57,954 nucleotides of DNA, from positions 1 to 57,954 of the forward strand of contig JAPTJF010000404.1 of NCBI GenBank assembly GCA_029339195.1, in the 5' to 3' direction. The notes under the pieces were generated by a model that did not search any database, had not been told where the DNA came from, and saw only the letters and a program-made list of their open reading frames with translations. The stretch is from Micractinium sp. NFX-FRZ. Taxonomy: Eukaryota > Chlorophyta > Trebouxiophyceae > Chlorellales > Chlorellaceae. Below are positions 40,457 through 52,110 of the stretch, piece after piece. Numbering within the stretch: the first letter of the stretch is position 1; each line of letters starts with the position of its first letter. The position numbers and the translations under genes were made by a program.

Positions 40457-41853
40457 ATGCTGCTGGTAGCGAGGAGAGCAGTGGTCATGGCCTTTGCAGC
40501 GGCCCAATCCTCGGTGCCACTTGTTCACCGCGCCCCGCGGCCTCTTTCGGGCCAGGCGCACCGCAGGGATGCCTCCTCGGCCGCCCAGACATACTATGGT
40601 GCGCCTCTGCGTTTTGCAAGCCGGCTCGGGCTGTGCATACCTGCCGCCAGCGCTGCCCGCTGCTGCCTTCCTGCCCGACAGCCGGCAAGCCGCCACTCTA
40701 TGCCCCCACCTTAGAGACTCCCCACAACCCGGGCACCCGTCTGTCCTCTGCCCACAATGCAGCCTGCGCAGTGTACGTGTCGGAGGCACGGGATGCGGTG
40801 CTCCTCAAACAGCTGGAGGCCACCGCCCGCTCCGCCCCTGGCGCCTGCCTGGCCAACCTCTTTATAGACGAGCCCTACAATCGAACCAACTTCACCCTGG
40901 TGGGGCCCTCGGTCCCAGCGCTGGCGGATGCAGCGGTGGGGCTGGCGCAGGCGGCGCTGGCTGCTGTAGACTTGCGCCGCCATGCTGCCACCCACCCCCG
41001 CTTGGGCAGCGTGGATCACATCTCGTGCCACCCGCTGCAGCTCACAACGGCAGACGGGCCGGCAGAGGGGGCGGCAGAGGGGGCAGCAGAGGGGACAGCC
41101 GGCGCAGCAGCAGGGGCAAAAGAAGTGACAATAGCGGCAGCAGCCGCAGCAGGAGGAGCGGCAGCAGCAGCAGGCGCCAATGAAGCTGATGTTGAGCTAC
41201 AGCAGGAGCAGCAGCAGCAGCAGCAGACGGCAGCGCTGGCGCGAACGATAGCGCAGCAGCTGGGCGCTGCCGGGCCGCTGGCGGTGCCGGTGCTGCTCTA
41301 CGGCTGGGCGCACCCGCAGGGTCGGCGGCTGGATGTGGTCCGGAGAGAGCTCGGCTATTTCCAAGGCTCAGTCGCCGGCAGCTGGCAGGGCAGCCTGCAG
41401 CTCCAAGCAGCAGCAGCAGCAGCAGCGGGAGAGGCGACAGCAGGCGCGGCGGCAGCCCCCGGCGTGCCGGCGATACCGCTGCCGCTGCTGCCATGCTATG
41501 GCCCCGCTGCGGCGCCCGCTCACTTGGGCGTGTGCTGTGTGGGAGCCACCCCATGGATCGTGAATTACAACGTCCTGCTCCTGACCAATGACATGGAAGC
41601 TGTGCGGAAGGTGGCACGTGCCGTCAGCGAGCGCGGCGGCGGGCTGCCAGCGGTGCAGGCAATGGCGCTGCGGCACAAGGACGGCATTGAAGTGGCCTGC
41701 AACTTGCTGAACCCCAGCGTTTCCCCCGCAGAGGCTGTGCTGGGTGAGGTGCAACGGCTGGCGGCGGCGGCAGGGCTGGCGGTGGGGCAGGGGTACCGCA
41801 CCAACAAGGCGCCAGGGGAGCTGGTGGAGGCCGCCAGGCTGGCGGGGCTGTGA
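40457..41853 (+). CDS. Formiminotransferase-domain (FTCD N-terminal-like) protein
   Basis: Two exons, 40457-40598 and 40763-41853, giving 410 residues. It resembles the plant folate-binding proteins related to the formiminotransferase half of FTCD. Matching pieces are ACAVYVSEARD, ANLFIDEPYNRTNFTLVG, HPRLGSVDHISCHP, CCVGATPWIVNYNVLLLTND and QGYRTNKAPGEL. No cyclodeaminase half is present. The leader from ATG 40457 (MLLVARRAVVMAFAAAQSSV) is basic and Ala-rich, fitting organelle targeting. Low-complexity Ala/Gly/Glu/Gln inserts (about residues 145-205 and 255-290) interrupt the domain between conserved blocks. The large second exon contrasts with the fragmented genes nearby. Confidence 0.8.
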
Positions 41854-42105
41854 TGCGGGCAGCCGTGCCTGTGCATGCTCTGTTGTTCGTGGTATGTTGA
41901 CACCTCATCATAACATATTGTTACTCTATTGGACACATTTAGGAAAAGGGATTGAATGGAGTAAACAGGACAGAATAGAACAGAACAGGGTTGGCATGAC
42001 GCAGTAGACAGTGTGATTGAGATGTATGGCGCTTGAAGGACACTTGCAGTGCTAGAGTGGGCGCCCGCCTTGCACGCCAGCATGGAGGAGGGCTGTGCAT
42101 GCGCC
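41854..42105. other. Short convergent intergenic region
   Basis: About 250 bp between converging stop codons. It is AT-richer than its surroundings (about 41890-42010). I see no clear poly(A) signal or RNA gene. Confidence 0.4.
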
Positions 42106-45036
42106 TCATGCGCCGTCGCAGGCTTGCAGGCGTTGGAAGACCTGCTCAGCCGTGGGCCGCTGCTGGGGGTCCGTTGAGATGCACTGGGAGATGAGTTGCG
42201 CCACGGCCTGCACCACACCGGCACCAGGCAGCGCCAGGTCAGCGGCATGTTGGAGGCCAGGCAAAGCCTGTCCCTGCTAGGCTGGACTGCTGTGTGGCAG
42301 TGAGAGGGCCCCGGCCTGGCTGGGAGCAGGCGGGCAGTGTTGTGCAGTCCCTGGCAGCGTGCTGTACGTTGGCAGGCATGGTGCTTCAGGAGCTGCCCAA
42401 GAAGGTGGTTCAGAGGTAGTGCACGCACCTCGGGGCACTCGTCGGGCGCGGCGGGCGGCCGCAGCTCGCCGCGCGTCCTGGGCGTCACCCCAGTGCAGAT
42501 GCTTGCCATCAGCACGCCCAGGGAGAAGACATCTGCCGCCACCGTGCACCGCTGCCCCAGCAACTGCTCCGGGGCTGCGCAGGGGTGGGGTGGCGAGGGA
42601 TGCGCGGCAGGTATGGGGCGGAGTGAGGTGAGGCGCCCCGTGTGCAAGCGGGAAAGGCTTGCTCAGCTGCGGCTGCAGCGCTGCACCTGGCGGGGCTAGC
42701 AGCTGGCAGGGCGGCACGTTCAGGCTGGTCAACAAGGCGGGCCGGGGCCAAGGCCCGGGTCGGCATTGGGAGCAGGAGTAGGGCGCACACAAAGCCAGGG
42801 GCACCGGGGCTCACCTGCAAACATGGGCGTGGCGCCAGCCGCGGCGTGCGCAGTGCTGCCCAGCACAACAGCGATCCCCAGGTCGGCCAGCGAGGCGCGC
42901 CAGTCCTCCGACAGCAGCACGTTGCTGCGGGCAACGGGGAGGAGGGGCGGGGGGCAGCCTGGCAGCCTGTGAGGGCAGTGCAGCGTGCCAGTCATTGCCG
43001 ATAGGGTGATGCGCTGGGTTGCATATTGCTGGCGTGATGCGCTGGCTGAGACCACAGGCTTGCAGCCAGCAGCGCTCGATGTGTCAGCTTCTTCAAGCCG
43101 TGGCAGTTTCCTTTCCAGGTGGCAGGGCGCCGGCGCTTACGCAGGCTTGATGTCGGCGTGCAGGATGCCTTGCCCCTGGCTGTGCAGAAAGGCCACCGCC
43201 TCCGCCACGTCTGTCGCCACTTGCCGTCCGCTGCAAGCAGGAGGGCAGAGGGCGGTGGGGGCGGTACAAATCAGCATGGCGTTGCAGATAGCAAGGTGTA
43301 AAGCAAGCAAAAGCATGGCGGGCACGGGCTGATGGGTGGGATGGGAAGCAGAAGCTGTGAACAGCCGCTGCGTCCCTGTGCAGGGCAGCGGCAACTTGCG
43401 ATGGGGGGCCCCAAACTTGCCAACCGGGATGCAGCCGGCCGGTGCTTGTGAAAGACAGCGAGTGACCCCTGGGTGCACACGTGACAGATGCGCGCACAAC
43501 CGTGACAGATGCGTGCACAACCACAACAGGGTGTGCACGCATCTGTGGATCCCCGCATCTGTGCATCCCGCGCGTCTATGCATCTGTGGATCTGCAGGCT
43601 CACCGGGCGCCCCAGCGCAGCAGCTCCCTGCGCTCGGGATCCTCCACCACTTCCTTCAGGCTGCCGCCACACATAAGCTGCATCACCAGCAGCATCAGCT
43701 CGCCCTGCAGGGGGACGAACGCCATGGCGTGCATGTGACAAGTCGAGCCTAGCCAGTCCAGTCCGCAAGGCATGCAAAGCCAAACGTGGGCAGGGCGGGT
43801 CGCACGGCAGCAGGCAAGCAGATGTGTCTGCAGTGCAAGCAGAGCGCAGGGCTGCAGCAGGCAGGCAGGCACATGCAGGCCCCTTCCGGTGAGCAAGCTG
43901 CCGCGCCTGGCTGGCAGTGCTCACACCTGGACGGCGACTCCATACAGGGGGACGATCCTGGGGTGCAGGCACTGCCGCAGCAGCGCAACCTCTCGCCAGA
44001 CGGTGGCTGCGCTCACGCCCGGTGTCAGCTCGCACACCTGTGCCGCAGCGCAACAGCCAGGGGGCATCAGCTAGAATCAATGTAAACAGTAGTCTGCCTG
44101 TGACCATCCCTTGGACAATGACGCACACACTCCAAAGCCGGCAAGGCCCCACTACAATGGCAACAGCAAGGCCAGGGGCACCTACCTTGACTGCCACTGG
44201 TATGCCTTCACCTCTGCACCCGTGGAGGCGCCCCAGGTACACGCAGCCCCAGCTGCCCTCCCCAAGCAAGATAAGCTGCCTGTCAGTGCCTGTAGCGAGC
44301 TGCGGGCAGAGGGATATGGCGCAGCGTGTTTGTGAGCCCTGAGCGCAGGCGGGCGAGCAGGCAGAGGGGTGGTGCTCAGCGCGTGTTTTGGGTGGGCGCA
44401 GGGGCGACATGCAGCATGCCGCTGGGTCCCCCTCGGGGGCTCCCTGCCCACCGCCATGAGTTTAGAAGCCAAGCGAAGCCCACATCTGGGCAGAAGGGTG
44501 GGCAGGCAACGGCACGGGCCAGGTGAGCTGGCCCCACCCGGCCCACTCCAGTCCAGTGGGCCCCTTCAACACAGATTTGCTGCCTGCTGACATACCTGGA
44601 GATCGGAAGGCAGGATCTGGAGCGAGCGGGTGTCAAGGCCCCATTGCTGGCCGCAGTACGCGTGCATGCTGCCTCCGCTGTGGACCTGCTGTGCCTGCTG
44701 TGCCTGCTGAGCCTGCTCACTGCCTGCACCGCAGCTTGTCTCCAGCAAAGGCTGCTCCTCGCTCGCATGCCGCAGCTGTTGCTTGTGCCGCGCTGCTGTG
44801 CCAGAGGGCTGGGCGGCTGCTGCAGTTGGGCCTGCTCCCCGTGCTGCTCGCGACGCCACCCCTACTGAGTGTGCTAGCGACGCCTGCTCCTCGTCAAGAG
44901 GCAGCAAGGTGATGCCCCCGCCGCCGTCACGGCGGCCGCTCAGCAGTGCAACAAGCAGGCCTTCCAGGCGGGCACGCCTGCTCTGACCCAGCTCCAAGTC
45001 TAGGCTGTCCAGCAACCAGGGCTCCCGCCCTCCAAG

Positions 45037-45074
<38 letters not shown>

Positions 45075-48000
45075 TGGCGGCCCAGCGCCGGCGCCGGCGC
45101 AGGAGCACGCGCCCGCCGGCGCCGGCGCCCGCCAGCGCGGCGAGCAGCGCCAGCGCCGCGCCGCTGGTGACCACAGCAGGCGGCTGCCCGGCGGCCGGCG
45201 CCAACCCGGGCTTGCTGCTGGCAACAGTGGGCAACCCGGAGTTCTCCTGTTTCAGGAGGTGCATGGAAGCTGCCGCGCAGGCAGGGAGCATGGGACGGAT
45301 GCCGCTGCCTTGTATCAACCTGCAGCCAGCGCGGTGCACAGGGCATGCTGCTGTTGCACCTTTGTAGAAGCAGAATGTTGCAGCCAGAGGGCGTGATGTG
45401 AGGGAACTGGTCAGCAGGAGGATGAGCCACGGTGTGCCCTCCTGCCCTCCTGCCCGTCTGCCCCGCAGCATAGCCATACCAGCACTATCAGCTCGGGGGC
45501 GTGCTGTTCTGTGGCCGTCATCCGTCATCCCTCCAGCCAGCTGCCTGCCAGCTGCCTTCTTCCTCCAGAATCTGCTCAGCTGGCAAACAAGATTCTCAAG
45601 CTGCATTTTGCCGCGTGCTCCCTGACCTGCAGTTTGCTGAGCACCCTGACCACACACCCACACCTTCCAGCACTGGAAGGCAACAACACGCGCAAATCAC
45701 CCCCGCGGCACCCCTGTGCCGCTGCACTCCCAGCATTTCAAGCCAGATGCACCAAACCCACACTGCCTCAAGTTCCCCTAATCCCACGTGGCATGCCTTG
45801 CCAAACTCACAGCTCTTGGAAGCCGGCCACAAATGGTGCGGTGCACCATCCGCTGGGGATGCTGCCCTCCAGGCGCGTCTCTGCAACCCTCCTGCACAGC
45901 AGCAGGCCCCACGATGGCAGGTTACGGCAGCCCTTGTCGGAGAAAGTGTGGCCTAAGATGTACTGCAGCACCTGTGCAGCAGCACACGCCCTGCCCTGCA
46001 TGATGTGGGTGTGTGACACCTTCGGGGAATGGGGCACGCTGCCCTGCCTGCCGTGTGCGAGCGGGCCATCGGCAGCGCTGCGCCCCGCAGGCACCGTTGG
46101 CAAGCCAGGCCTGCCCCGCACCGCTGCAGCACAGCACGGCACACAGCGCATCACGGCGCAGCGCGGCACAGCACAGCACAGCACAGCACAGCGCAGCACA
46201 GCGCAGCATGACTCACAGATTGGTGAGCTTGGGCCAGCTCAGGTTGTCTGGCAGGGTGCCGGAGAGACGGTTTGCCGACACGCTCAACACTTCGAGGTTG
46301 CGCCAAGCGCCTCGCCCGAGCCAGCCGGGCGGGAAGGCCGGGCCCGTCAGGTTGTTTGCCTCCACTTCCACCACCCGAGCTGCCGACAGGCCCCAGCTGC
46401 CGGGCAGCGTTCCTGTGAACCGGTTCTCCAAAAGCTGCAGCCGCACCAGGGCTGGGTGGGCTTGCAGCAGCTGCTCAGGCAGCGTGCCGCTCAGCCGGTT
46501 GGTCATAAGCAGCCTGGGGCAGGCGGCAGGGCAGGGCACAGCGGCGGCGCCAAGGTGTCAGCCGGGCGCGCTGGGCAGTGCGCACGGATGCTCAGGTTGC
46601 GGAACGCGCTGGCAGCAGGGGTGTCGGAAGGGTGGGAGCAGGGTGCGATGGAAACATCACTAGAAGTGTAAAAGCAGACGATGGATCACACCCCACTCCC
46701 TCAATGCCCTCTCCTCTCCAAATGGCGGGTCTCAACAGGCGGCGCCCCCCACTCACAGGCTTGCTAACGAGGGGAAGCCTTTCGAGGACCAGGCTTCAGG
46801 GAAGCTCCCAGCCAGGTTCAGGCTTGACAGCTCCAAGTGTGAGAGCTCTGGGAATGCCCCGCCGGTTGCACCCCACTCCTCCGGTAGCCCCCGCTGCTCC
46901 GCCGTCGCCCCTGCCGCCACAACCACCGCGGGGGCCTCCTCCACAGGCCTTGGCTGGCCCAGGGACAGGCGGCGCAGGCGGCGGAAGCCGCGGGACCACA
47001 GCGCGGGCAGCGGGCCGTGCACCCAGAAGCGCAGGGAGAGGTGTTGCAGGGCGGGCAGCGCTGCCGGGTCGGCGCCCCAGCTGGGGGGGAGGGAGGCGGC
47101 AAGCACCTCGAAATCCAGCTTCAGCTTTTGCAGGCGGGGGAGCGCGCCGGGGTGGATGGCGCACAGGGGTCCCCCCATGCTGGGAGCCGCCAGAGAGAGG
47201 CTGCAGGGTGAGGGGCGGGGGGGAGGGGAAGCAAGGGTGGGCGAGGGCGAGGGAGGGTGCAACAAGTGAGGGGCAGAGTGGACTGGTAAGGACGGGGAGG
47301 GTGCACCGCTCCAGGCAGCACAGGTGTGCCCCACAGCTGCTTAGGCGGCGTGAGCAGGCAGCGGTGCTCCCCCCAGAAAGCCACCCCCTGCGCCTCCTCA
47401 CAGTTCCAGCTGGGGGAAGGCGCCGGGCAGGCCCCATTCAACAGGCATGCTGCCAGGCAGGGGGTGCGTGTATGAGGTGAGAACCAGGTGGCGCAGGCGG
47501 GGGAAGCGGGCCAGCTCGGGGAGCAGCGGTGAGGCACGGGGCTCGGCTGCAGATCCCATCTTGATGCTGCTGTGCGCCTGCTCCAGCTCTGCTGCCTCAT
47601 CCTCCTCTCCAAGGTGTGATTGCGTCCCATTCCAGAGCAGGCTGTTGAGGCAGAGGAAACGGCAGGGGCAAGAGCAGAGAGGGGAGGGGTGGCTAAGCTC
47701 TCCCGAGCAGCAGCAGCACAGGTGCACTAGAGAAGCGTGGCGAGCTTGAGCTGCCAGAGTCACCCACAGGGGCATGCATGCAGTGTGCCGAGCCAGCGGC
47801 GCGCGTCGGCAGGCGCTTGCGCCAGCCCCTGCAGCACGCAGCATGCAGCAAGCGTAGAGAACATACAGGGCGGTGACATGCTGTTGCTGGCGGTCTCAAG
47901 ACACGCTGCTGTGCAGGCAAATCATGTGTATGCATAGAAGGCTTACAGGGCGGTGACGTGCTGTTCGTGGTCACAAGAGATGCTGTCCCACAGGCAGGGG

Positions 48001-48331
48001 TGGGCTTGATCTCCGGGCGCCCAGCCAGTCCAGTTGGCTGACGGATGGATGCCTGCGTCGAACAGCGCCTGCCGCAGCTTGCGCATCGCAGCGACTGCAG
48101 ACGCGAGGTGGCCAGGCAAGGAAGGGCATGCAGGGATCTGAGAGGGCATTGCACACACGGGCGGCAGCAGGGGGATCCAGAGACAAGCAGTTGCGGCGCG
48201 CTGGCGGGCATCACCCCAAGCATACCTTCAAACGGGTCAGCTGCCACTGGGACTGGCAGGAGTAGCAGCAGCATGATGAGAAGGAAGCCTGCCTCCAGTG
48301 CCGCTATGGTGGTGCAAATGGGGGGCCGCAT
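42106..48331 (-). CDS. LRR receptor-like Ser/Thr kinase
   Basis: Fifteen minus-strand exons: 48331-48226, 48094-47947, 47641-47402, 47200-46757, 46513-46217, 45891-45811, 45672-45627 (tentative), 45246-44596, 44299-44186, 44037-43927, 43704-43604, 43230-43141, 42924-42815, 42574-42429, 42207-42106. They give about 928 residues. A signal peptide (EAGFLLIMLLLLLPVPVAA) is followed by a plant-type LRR cap (WTGWAPGDQAHPCLWDSISC), then LRRs such as NRLSGTLPEQLL, NRFTGTLPGSW, NRLSGTLPDNL and TRLEGSIPSGW. One TM helix (SGAALALLAALAGAGAGG) precedes RRRRRW and a poly-Gln stretch. Kinase motifs are GEGSWGCVY, AVK, HADIKPANVLL, ADLGIAV and AAPEQLL. HRD is HAD and DFG is DLG, but both aspartates and the lysine remain, so activity is plausible (non-RD). 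Exon 7 was chosen for phase and is weak. Confidence 0.82.
43470..43600. repeat. Direct and inverted repeats in a kinase-gene intron
   Basis: GTGACAGATGCG(C/T)GCACAAC occurs twice, followed by inverted versions (GTGCACGCATCTGTGG, CGCATCTGTGCATCC, TATGCATCTGTGGATC). The arms could fold into a long hairpin in the pre-mRNA. Confidence 0.75.
47863..47916 (-). repeat. Intronic echo of LRR-kinase exon 2 end
   Basis: ACAGGGCGGTGACATGCTGT (about 47865) repeats the exon 2 end and donor ACAGGGCGGTGACGTGCTGT (about 47945) 79-80 bp away. Similarity continues through GGTCTCAAGA versus GGTCACAAGA. A GTATG donor remains in the copy. Confidence 0.85.
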
Positions 48332-49970
48332 CCGCGTAGCTGCTGTGGCCAGAGCAGATGGTGCCGGACCGTGGGAGAGGGAGCGCCCCCGCTGCCTGCC
48401 TTCTGTCCTGGACAGGGTCGCCCCCCCGCCGGCAGCCCGCTCTACCGACGGCGACCCGCCAGCTTCGACCGTTTGCTCTACACACGCCGAGGGCGGCTAT
48501 TAAGCACAGGGAGGGTCGCGTTGGCGGGAACAGGCACACCCGCCGGGAGGCAAGCGGGGGCCGGCAATCCAGCGCTGTGCCAAGTACCTCTTGTGTGAGG
48601 GCGGGTGTCCCGGCCTTGGAACACGTGAGCCACCAGCCGTGCTGTGCATGCTGTGACGGCAGCGGCAGTGTCCTGCTTGGACAGCCCGCCAGTGACAGCA
48701 CCAACCCGAGGGCATAGCAGGCCTCCACGTTCACGCCTTCGTACCAGCAGCGATGGTGCTGCAAAATGTAAGGCACATGCGCACATGACTGTGCGCGAGC
48801 GTGTGCCTCGGGTCAAAACCCCGCCGCCGCAGGCAGGGGGCTGGCAGGGGGGCCAGGTGCCGGCCCGACAAACAGAGGGATGTGGCAGCCCCGGTTGGCT
48901 GTACGAGGTTAATCCAGGAAACTGTGGGGTGCCCGTGTATATCCTTTGTTAGGGATCGCAATTATAAACAGCATCACATCGAATGCATGCAGAGTCGGGC
49001 CTGGTGGACGCGCTCGGGCGGCAGCTGAAATGGTCCCAGCTCACAGCGCCGCGACCGGCATGTGCGCAAATGGTACAGCATGCATCACTGGGACCACGGC
49101 TTTAAATTTGCCAGTGCCCAGCAGGGAGGCGACCCACCGAGCTGTGACGTGGCGCAACCTCGTGCCTCAGCGCAAGCAGCCATTGCGGAGCGGTCTGTCT
49201 TGTCACATGAGCGGGCCGTCAAACCTCGGGCAGGTCACAACTCCAACTTACTTTACTCCGGCACGCCATCGTCTCGCTGCATCAAGCATAAGCGGGCCTG
49301 GGGATTTGCCTGCTCGCCTGTGCTACAGCGTAATGCCAGTCAACTGTGCATGCTCACACCGATGTGCTGCCAACGCTGGTGGTGCGCTGCCACAGGTTGT
49401 TGACGCACGGCAGTCTCCACTTTTGGCTCGTGATCAGCAGCTGTGCTGTTCCAACACACGTGGGATGGCTCACCATGCTGGCATAACCCCCGGCACGGGG
49501 TCAGAGGAAGCACAATCGGCGGGCGGGCGGCTGGCAAAGCAACGGCAAGCGGCAGCTGGCTGGTGTTGCCAGCGCAGGCACCTCTTGACGCATCTGATGT
49601 GCTCTTCATGATCGCCCCTCAGATGCAGCTGGGATGTCAACAAGTGGCTGAACACGGCACGTCGCCCGCTGCAGGCGGCTCGTTGCTAATCAGGGGTATC
49701 TCGGCCTCTCGCGGCTTCCGCTGCCGCGATCACTCGTGTACCATGCCCAAAGCAACTGAGCACACTTGCAAGTTGATTTGGTGCCGTGTGAATCTCGGCC
49801 AGCGGGCGTGCTGCGTCGTGCGATGGAGACGTGCCCTTCTTGACACATCTTACGCGAAGCCCAGTGCTGCAACCCATTGTTTACCGCTCTTTTCCGCTAC
49901 CTGCACTCACACCGCTTGCCCTCAGGCCCCTACACCTCCGGTATATCGAACAGGACCAGCAAGTGCAACC
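48332..49970. promoter_or_regulatory. Long head-to-head intergenic region
   Basis: 1.64 kb between the LRR-kinase start (-) and the small TM-protein start (+). A 221-codon open frame at 48946-49611 (+) and one at 48237-48776 (-) show no recognisable domain or splice-linked partner, so neither is called. The region presumably holds both promoters; no tRNA or box C/D element was seen. Confidence 0.35.
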
Positions 49971-51279
49971 ATGCCTGGCCCGCAGATTTCTTTCGCTGGC
50001 CTGTTCCCCAAGAAGGTGTGGAACTTCCCTGGAGCGTAAGTACCCACGGGCCTTCGTATACGTAGCCTGCCAGGGCAGCTGGGCGGGTGACCGCCTAGCC
50101 GCTTGTAGCCGCGCCTGTCGCCTCCTCCGGCCTCCCGGCTGCTGCGCTGTCGGCCACAGGCGGCATGGTGGACGGATAGACCGCGAGTACTTTGGGGTTC
50201 GCAGCTGAGGCGTTGTTTAAGCCAGGCCGCATCGCGCGCCGTCGCCTGCCGCCGTCACCGTCGCACACCGCCAGCTCACGACTGCCCTCCCCATGTCCTC
50301 CACTCCCTGCCCCCTGCAGCTACGTGGTGTGGTTCATGACCGCAGTGTCCTGCAGCGCATGCGCATAGTGAGTCTCCCTCCGCCTGCAGCGGCCTGCGTT
50401 GCATGCACTCGCTCGCCGCTTGCTTGCTCCCGCCGCTCGCCGCCTTGCCGTGAGCTGCCGGGCCGCTTTTGACCGCATGGCGGGAAGCTGCAGCCCCTGA
50501 CTGACCCCTGATTCCCGCCCGCCCTTGTGCCCCTCCTGCAGCACAATGTTCCACTATGTGAAGGACAGCCCCGACTTTGCGTGAGTGCCTCCTTGTCCTG
50601 CCGTGCTGTCTTGTTGCCTGCCTGCCGCCACGTCGGCCTGCCCGCTGTAGCCGTGCTGTCCCATGCTGCGAGCAGCGCTCAGCTCCCTGCTTGCACGTTA
50701 CCGCACACGCTTGCTGGCTGTGCTCTCACCTGCAGCCCTCCACGCTCCCCACAAGCCCGCTTCACTGCCCCTCCTGCCTGCCTCGTTCCTGCTTCAACCT
50801 CCTCTCCTTTCCTCCCCCGTCTGGCTGTCCCACAGGTGGCGTGCTGAGATGCGGAAGGACGAGGACCAGGAGAATGAGTTCCTGTACGCCCGTGCCAAGC
50901 AGTCCTACGACAACTCCTTCTTCCGCAAGCTCGCCTCCATGCGCTTCAAGGAGGTGAGCGGGCACTCGGGTGGTTGGCGCCTGGCCTGCAGAGATAGCAG
51001 AGCGTGTCGAAGCGCGCGCGTGTGCGAGCTTGCCTTGCGTAGGCGGCTGTGAGATGTGTGAGAAGCTGTTGATGCCCCTTTGTCGGATGTTGGGTGTGAG
51101 GGGCACGGCGTCGTGCCCACGGGGCAAGCGCCTGCAAACGTGCGCGCCGCCGAGGCGAGAGAAACTGAGGCATGCACTGGGGTGCGCGCGTGCGGCGGAG
51201 TCGTTCAAACTTGTATTTTGTTACTCTTATTTGCCTGTTGCTGCAGGACCTGACCAAGGACACCCGCATCTTCCGCTGA
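49971..51279 (+). CDS. Small single-TM protein, possibly mitochondrial B12D/NDUFA4-like
   Basis: Five exons: 49971-50035, 50320-50367, 50542-50580, 50836-50953, 51247-51279, giving 100 residues. It has a short N-terminus (MPGPQISFAGLFPKKVW), one hydrophobic segment (AYVVWFMTAVSCSACAYTMF, residues ~22-41), then a charged tail with YVKDSPDFAWRAE and QENEFLYARAKQSYDNSFFR. The layout of one TM, then a (N/S)PD(V/F)xW motif, then an ENE...Y...RK tail recalls the B12D/MLRQ (NDUFA4-like) family of respiratory-chain accessory proteins. That is a pattern match only; identity is not certain. TGTAA at 51839 ends a 3' UTR of about 560 bp. Confidence 0.6.
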
Positions 51280-51838
51280 GCGGCAGCCAGCCTGAAGCCG
51301 GGGCGGCCCACCCCTCCTGAAGTGCCCCCCCGCTGGACAGCACGCAGCATGAGGCGGGGCAGACAGTGGCGCTGTGCATGCAGTGGCCGGCCGATGCCCC
51401 GCCACCCTCGTGCCCAGTGTGGGAGGGAGGCAAAGGCGCACCGGCGCCCGCAATCCGCATGCGGGGTCCCCCGCTGCCCGCCCGCCCGCCCGCCCGCCCG
51501 CCTGTGGCACATGGGGCCCGAGGCTCTCTCACCCAGCGGGCGGGCGTGCTCAACACTCGCCACCCATATCCCTCCACATCCTCCTCACCCCTCTCTCACC
51601 CAGCACTTGAGGTGGACTGTCTTGCTTGCTTGCTTGCTCTTTCTTTAATGGAGGCCCGGCCCTCACCCCCCGCATTGCCCTGCCCCCCGGCACATACGCC
51701 CTGCCCCCACCGGGGGACCCGGCTGTACCAATTGATGAAGACTCCTTGTTTTCTTTACTTACATTTCGCCCCAACAACACAGCGCCTCACCAATGTATCA
51801 CGTTTCACTCAAACTCGATTTTCTTAGCACTTGCTGCG

Positions 51839-51843
51839 TGTAA
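51839..51843 (+). terminator. TGTAA signal of the small TM-protein gene
   Basis: First clear plus-strand TGTAA after the stop at 51279. It faces the minus-strand signal of the ALDH gene about 155 bp away. Confidence 0.5.
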
Positions 51844-51995
51844 CACTGTTTCCTCAAGGTGAAGTGGTGGTTGGTGTACTGACGGCGATGTGGGGCGGAG
51901 GGTTGGCGAAAATGAAACTTGCTTTTGAAAGAGGCAGAGGACGAGGTATTTGGGGTGCGGGTGGGGGTGGGGGGAACAAGTGCAGGCGCAAGCCA

Positions 51996-52000
51996 TTACA
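51996..52000 (-). terminator. TGTAA signal of the ALDH-family gene
   Basis: TTACA on the plus strand reads TGTAA on the minus strand, about 110 bp past the ALDH stop. Confidence 0.5.
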
Positions 52001-52110
52001 GGTGGCATGTGCTGGTGACGGGGGCGCTAATTAGTAAGCCAAGGAGCAAGCAAAGCGTGCACTGTCTGTTGTTGGCGGGCGTGGGCTGCGCACTGCCAGA
52101 GGGGGGACGG

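Noticed and set aside
46110..46210. CACAG/GCGCAG repeats near the LRR exon 5 donor
   Set aside because: Simple low-complexity repeat within an intron; no CRISPR-like spacing or coding meaning.
48237..48776. Minus-strand 179-codon open frame overlapping the LRR-kinase signal-peptide exon
   Set aside because: It overlaps the kinase exon in another frame and shows no family similarity.
48946..49611. 221-codon open frame between the LRR kinase and the small TM-protein gene
   Set aside because: No recognisable domain, low-complexity composition and no splice-linked exons; long open frames are common by chance in this GC-rich DNA.
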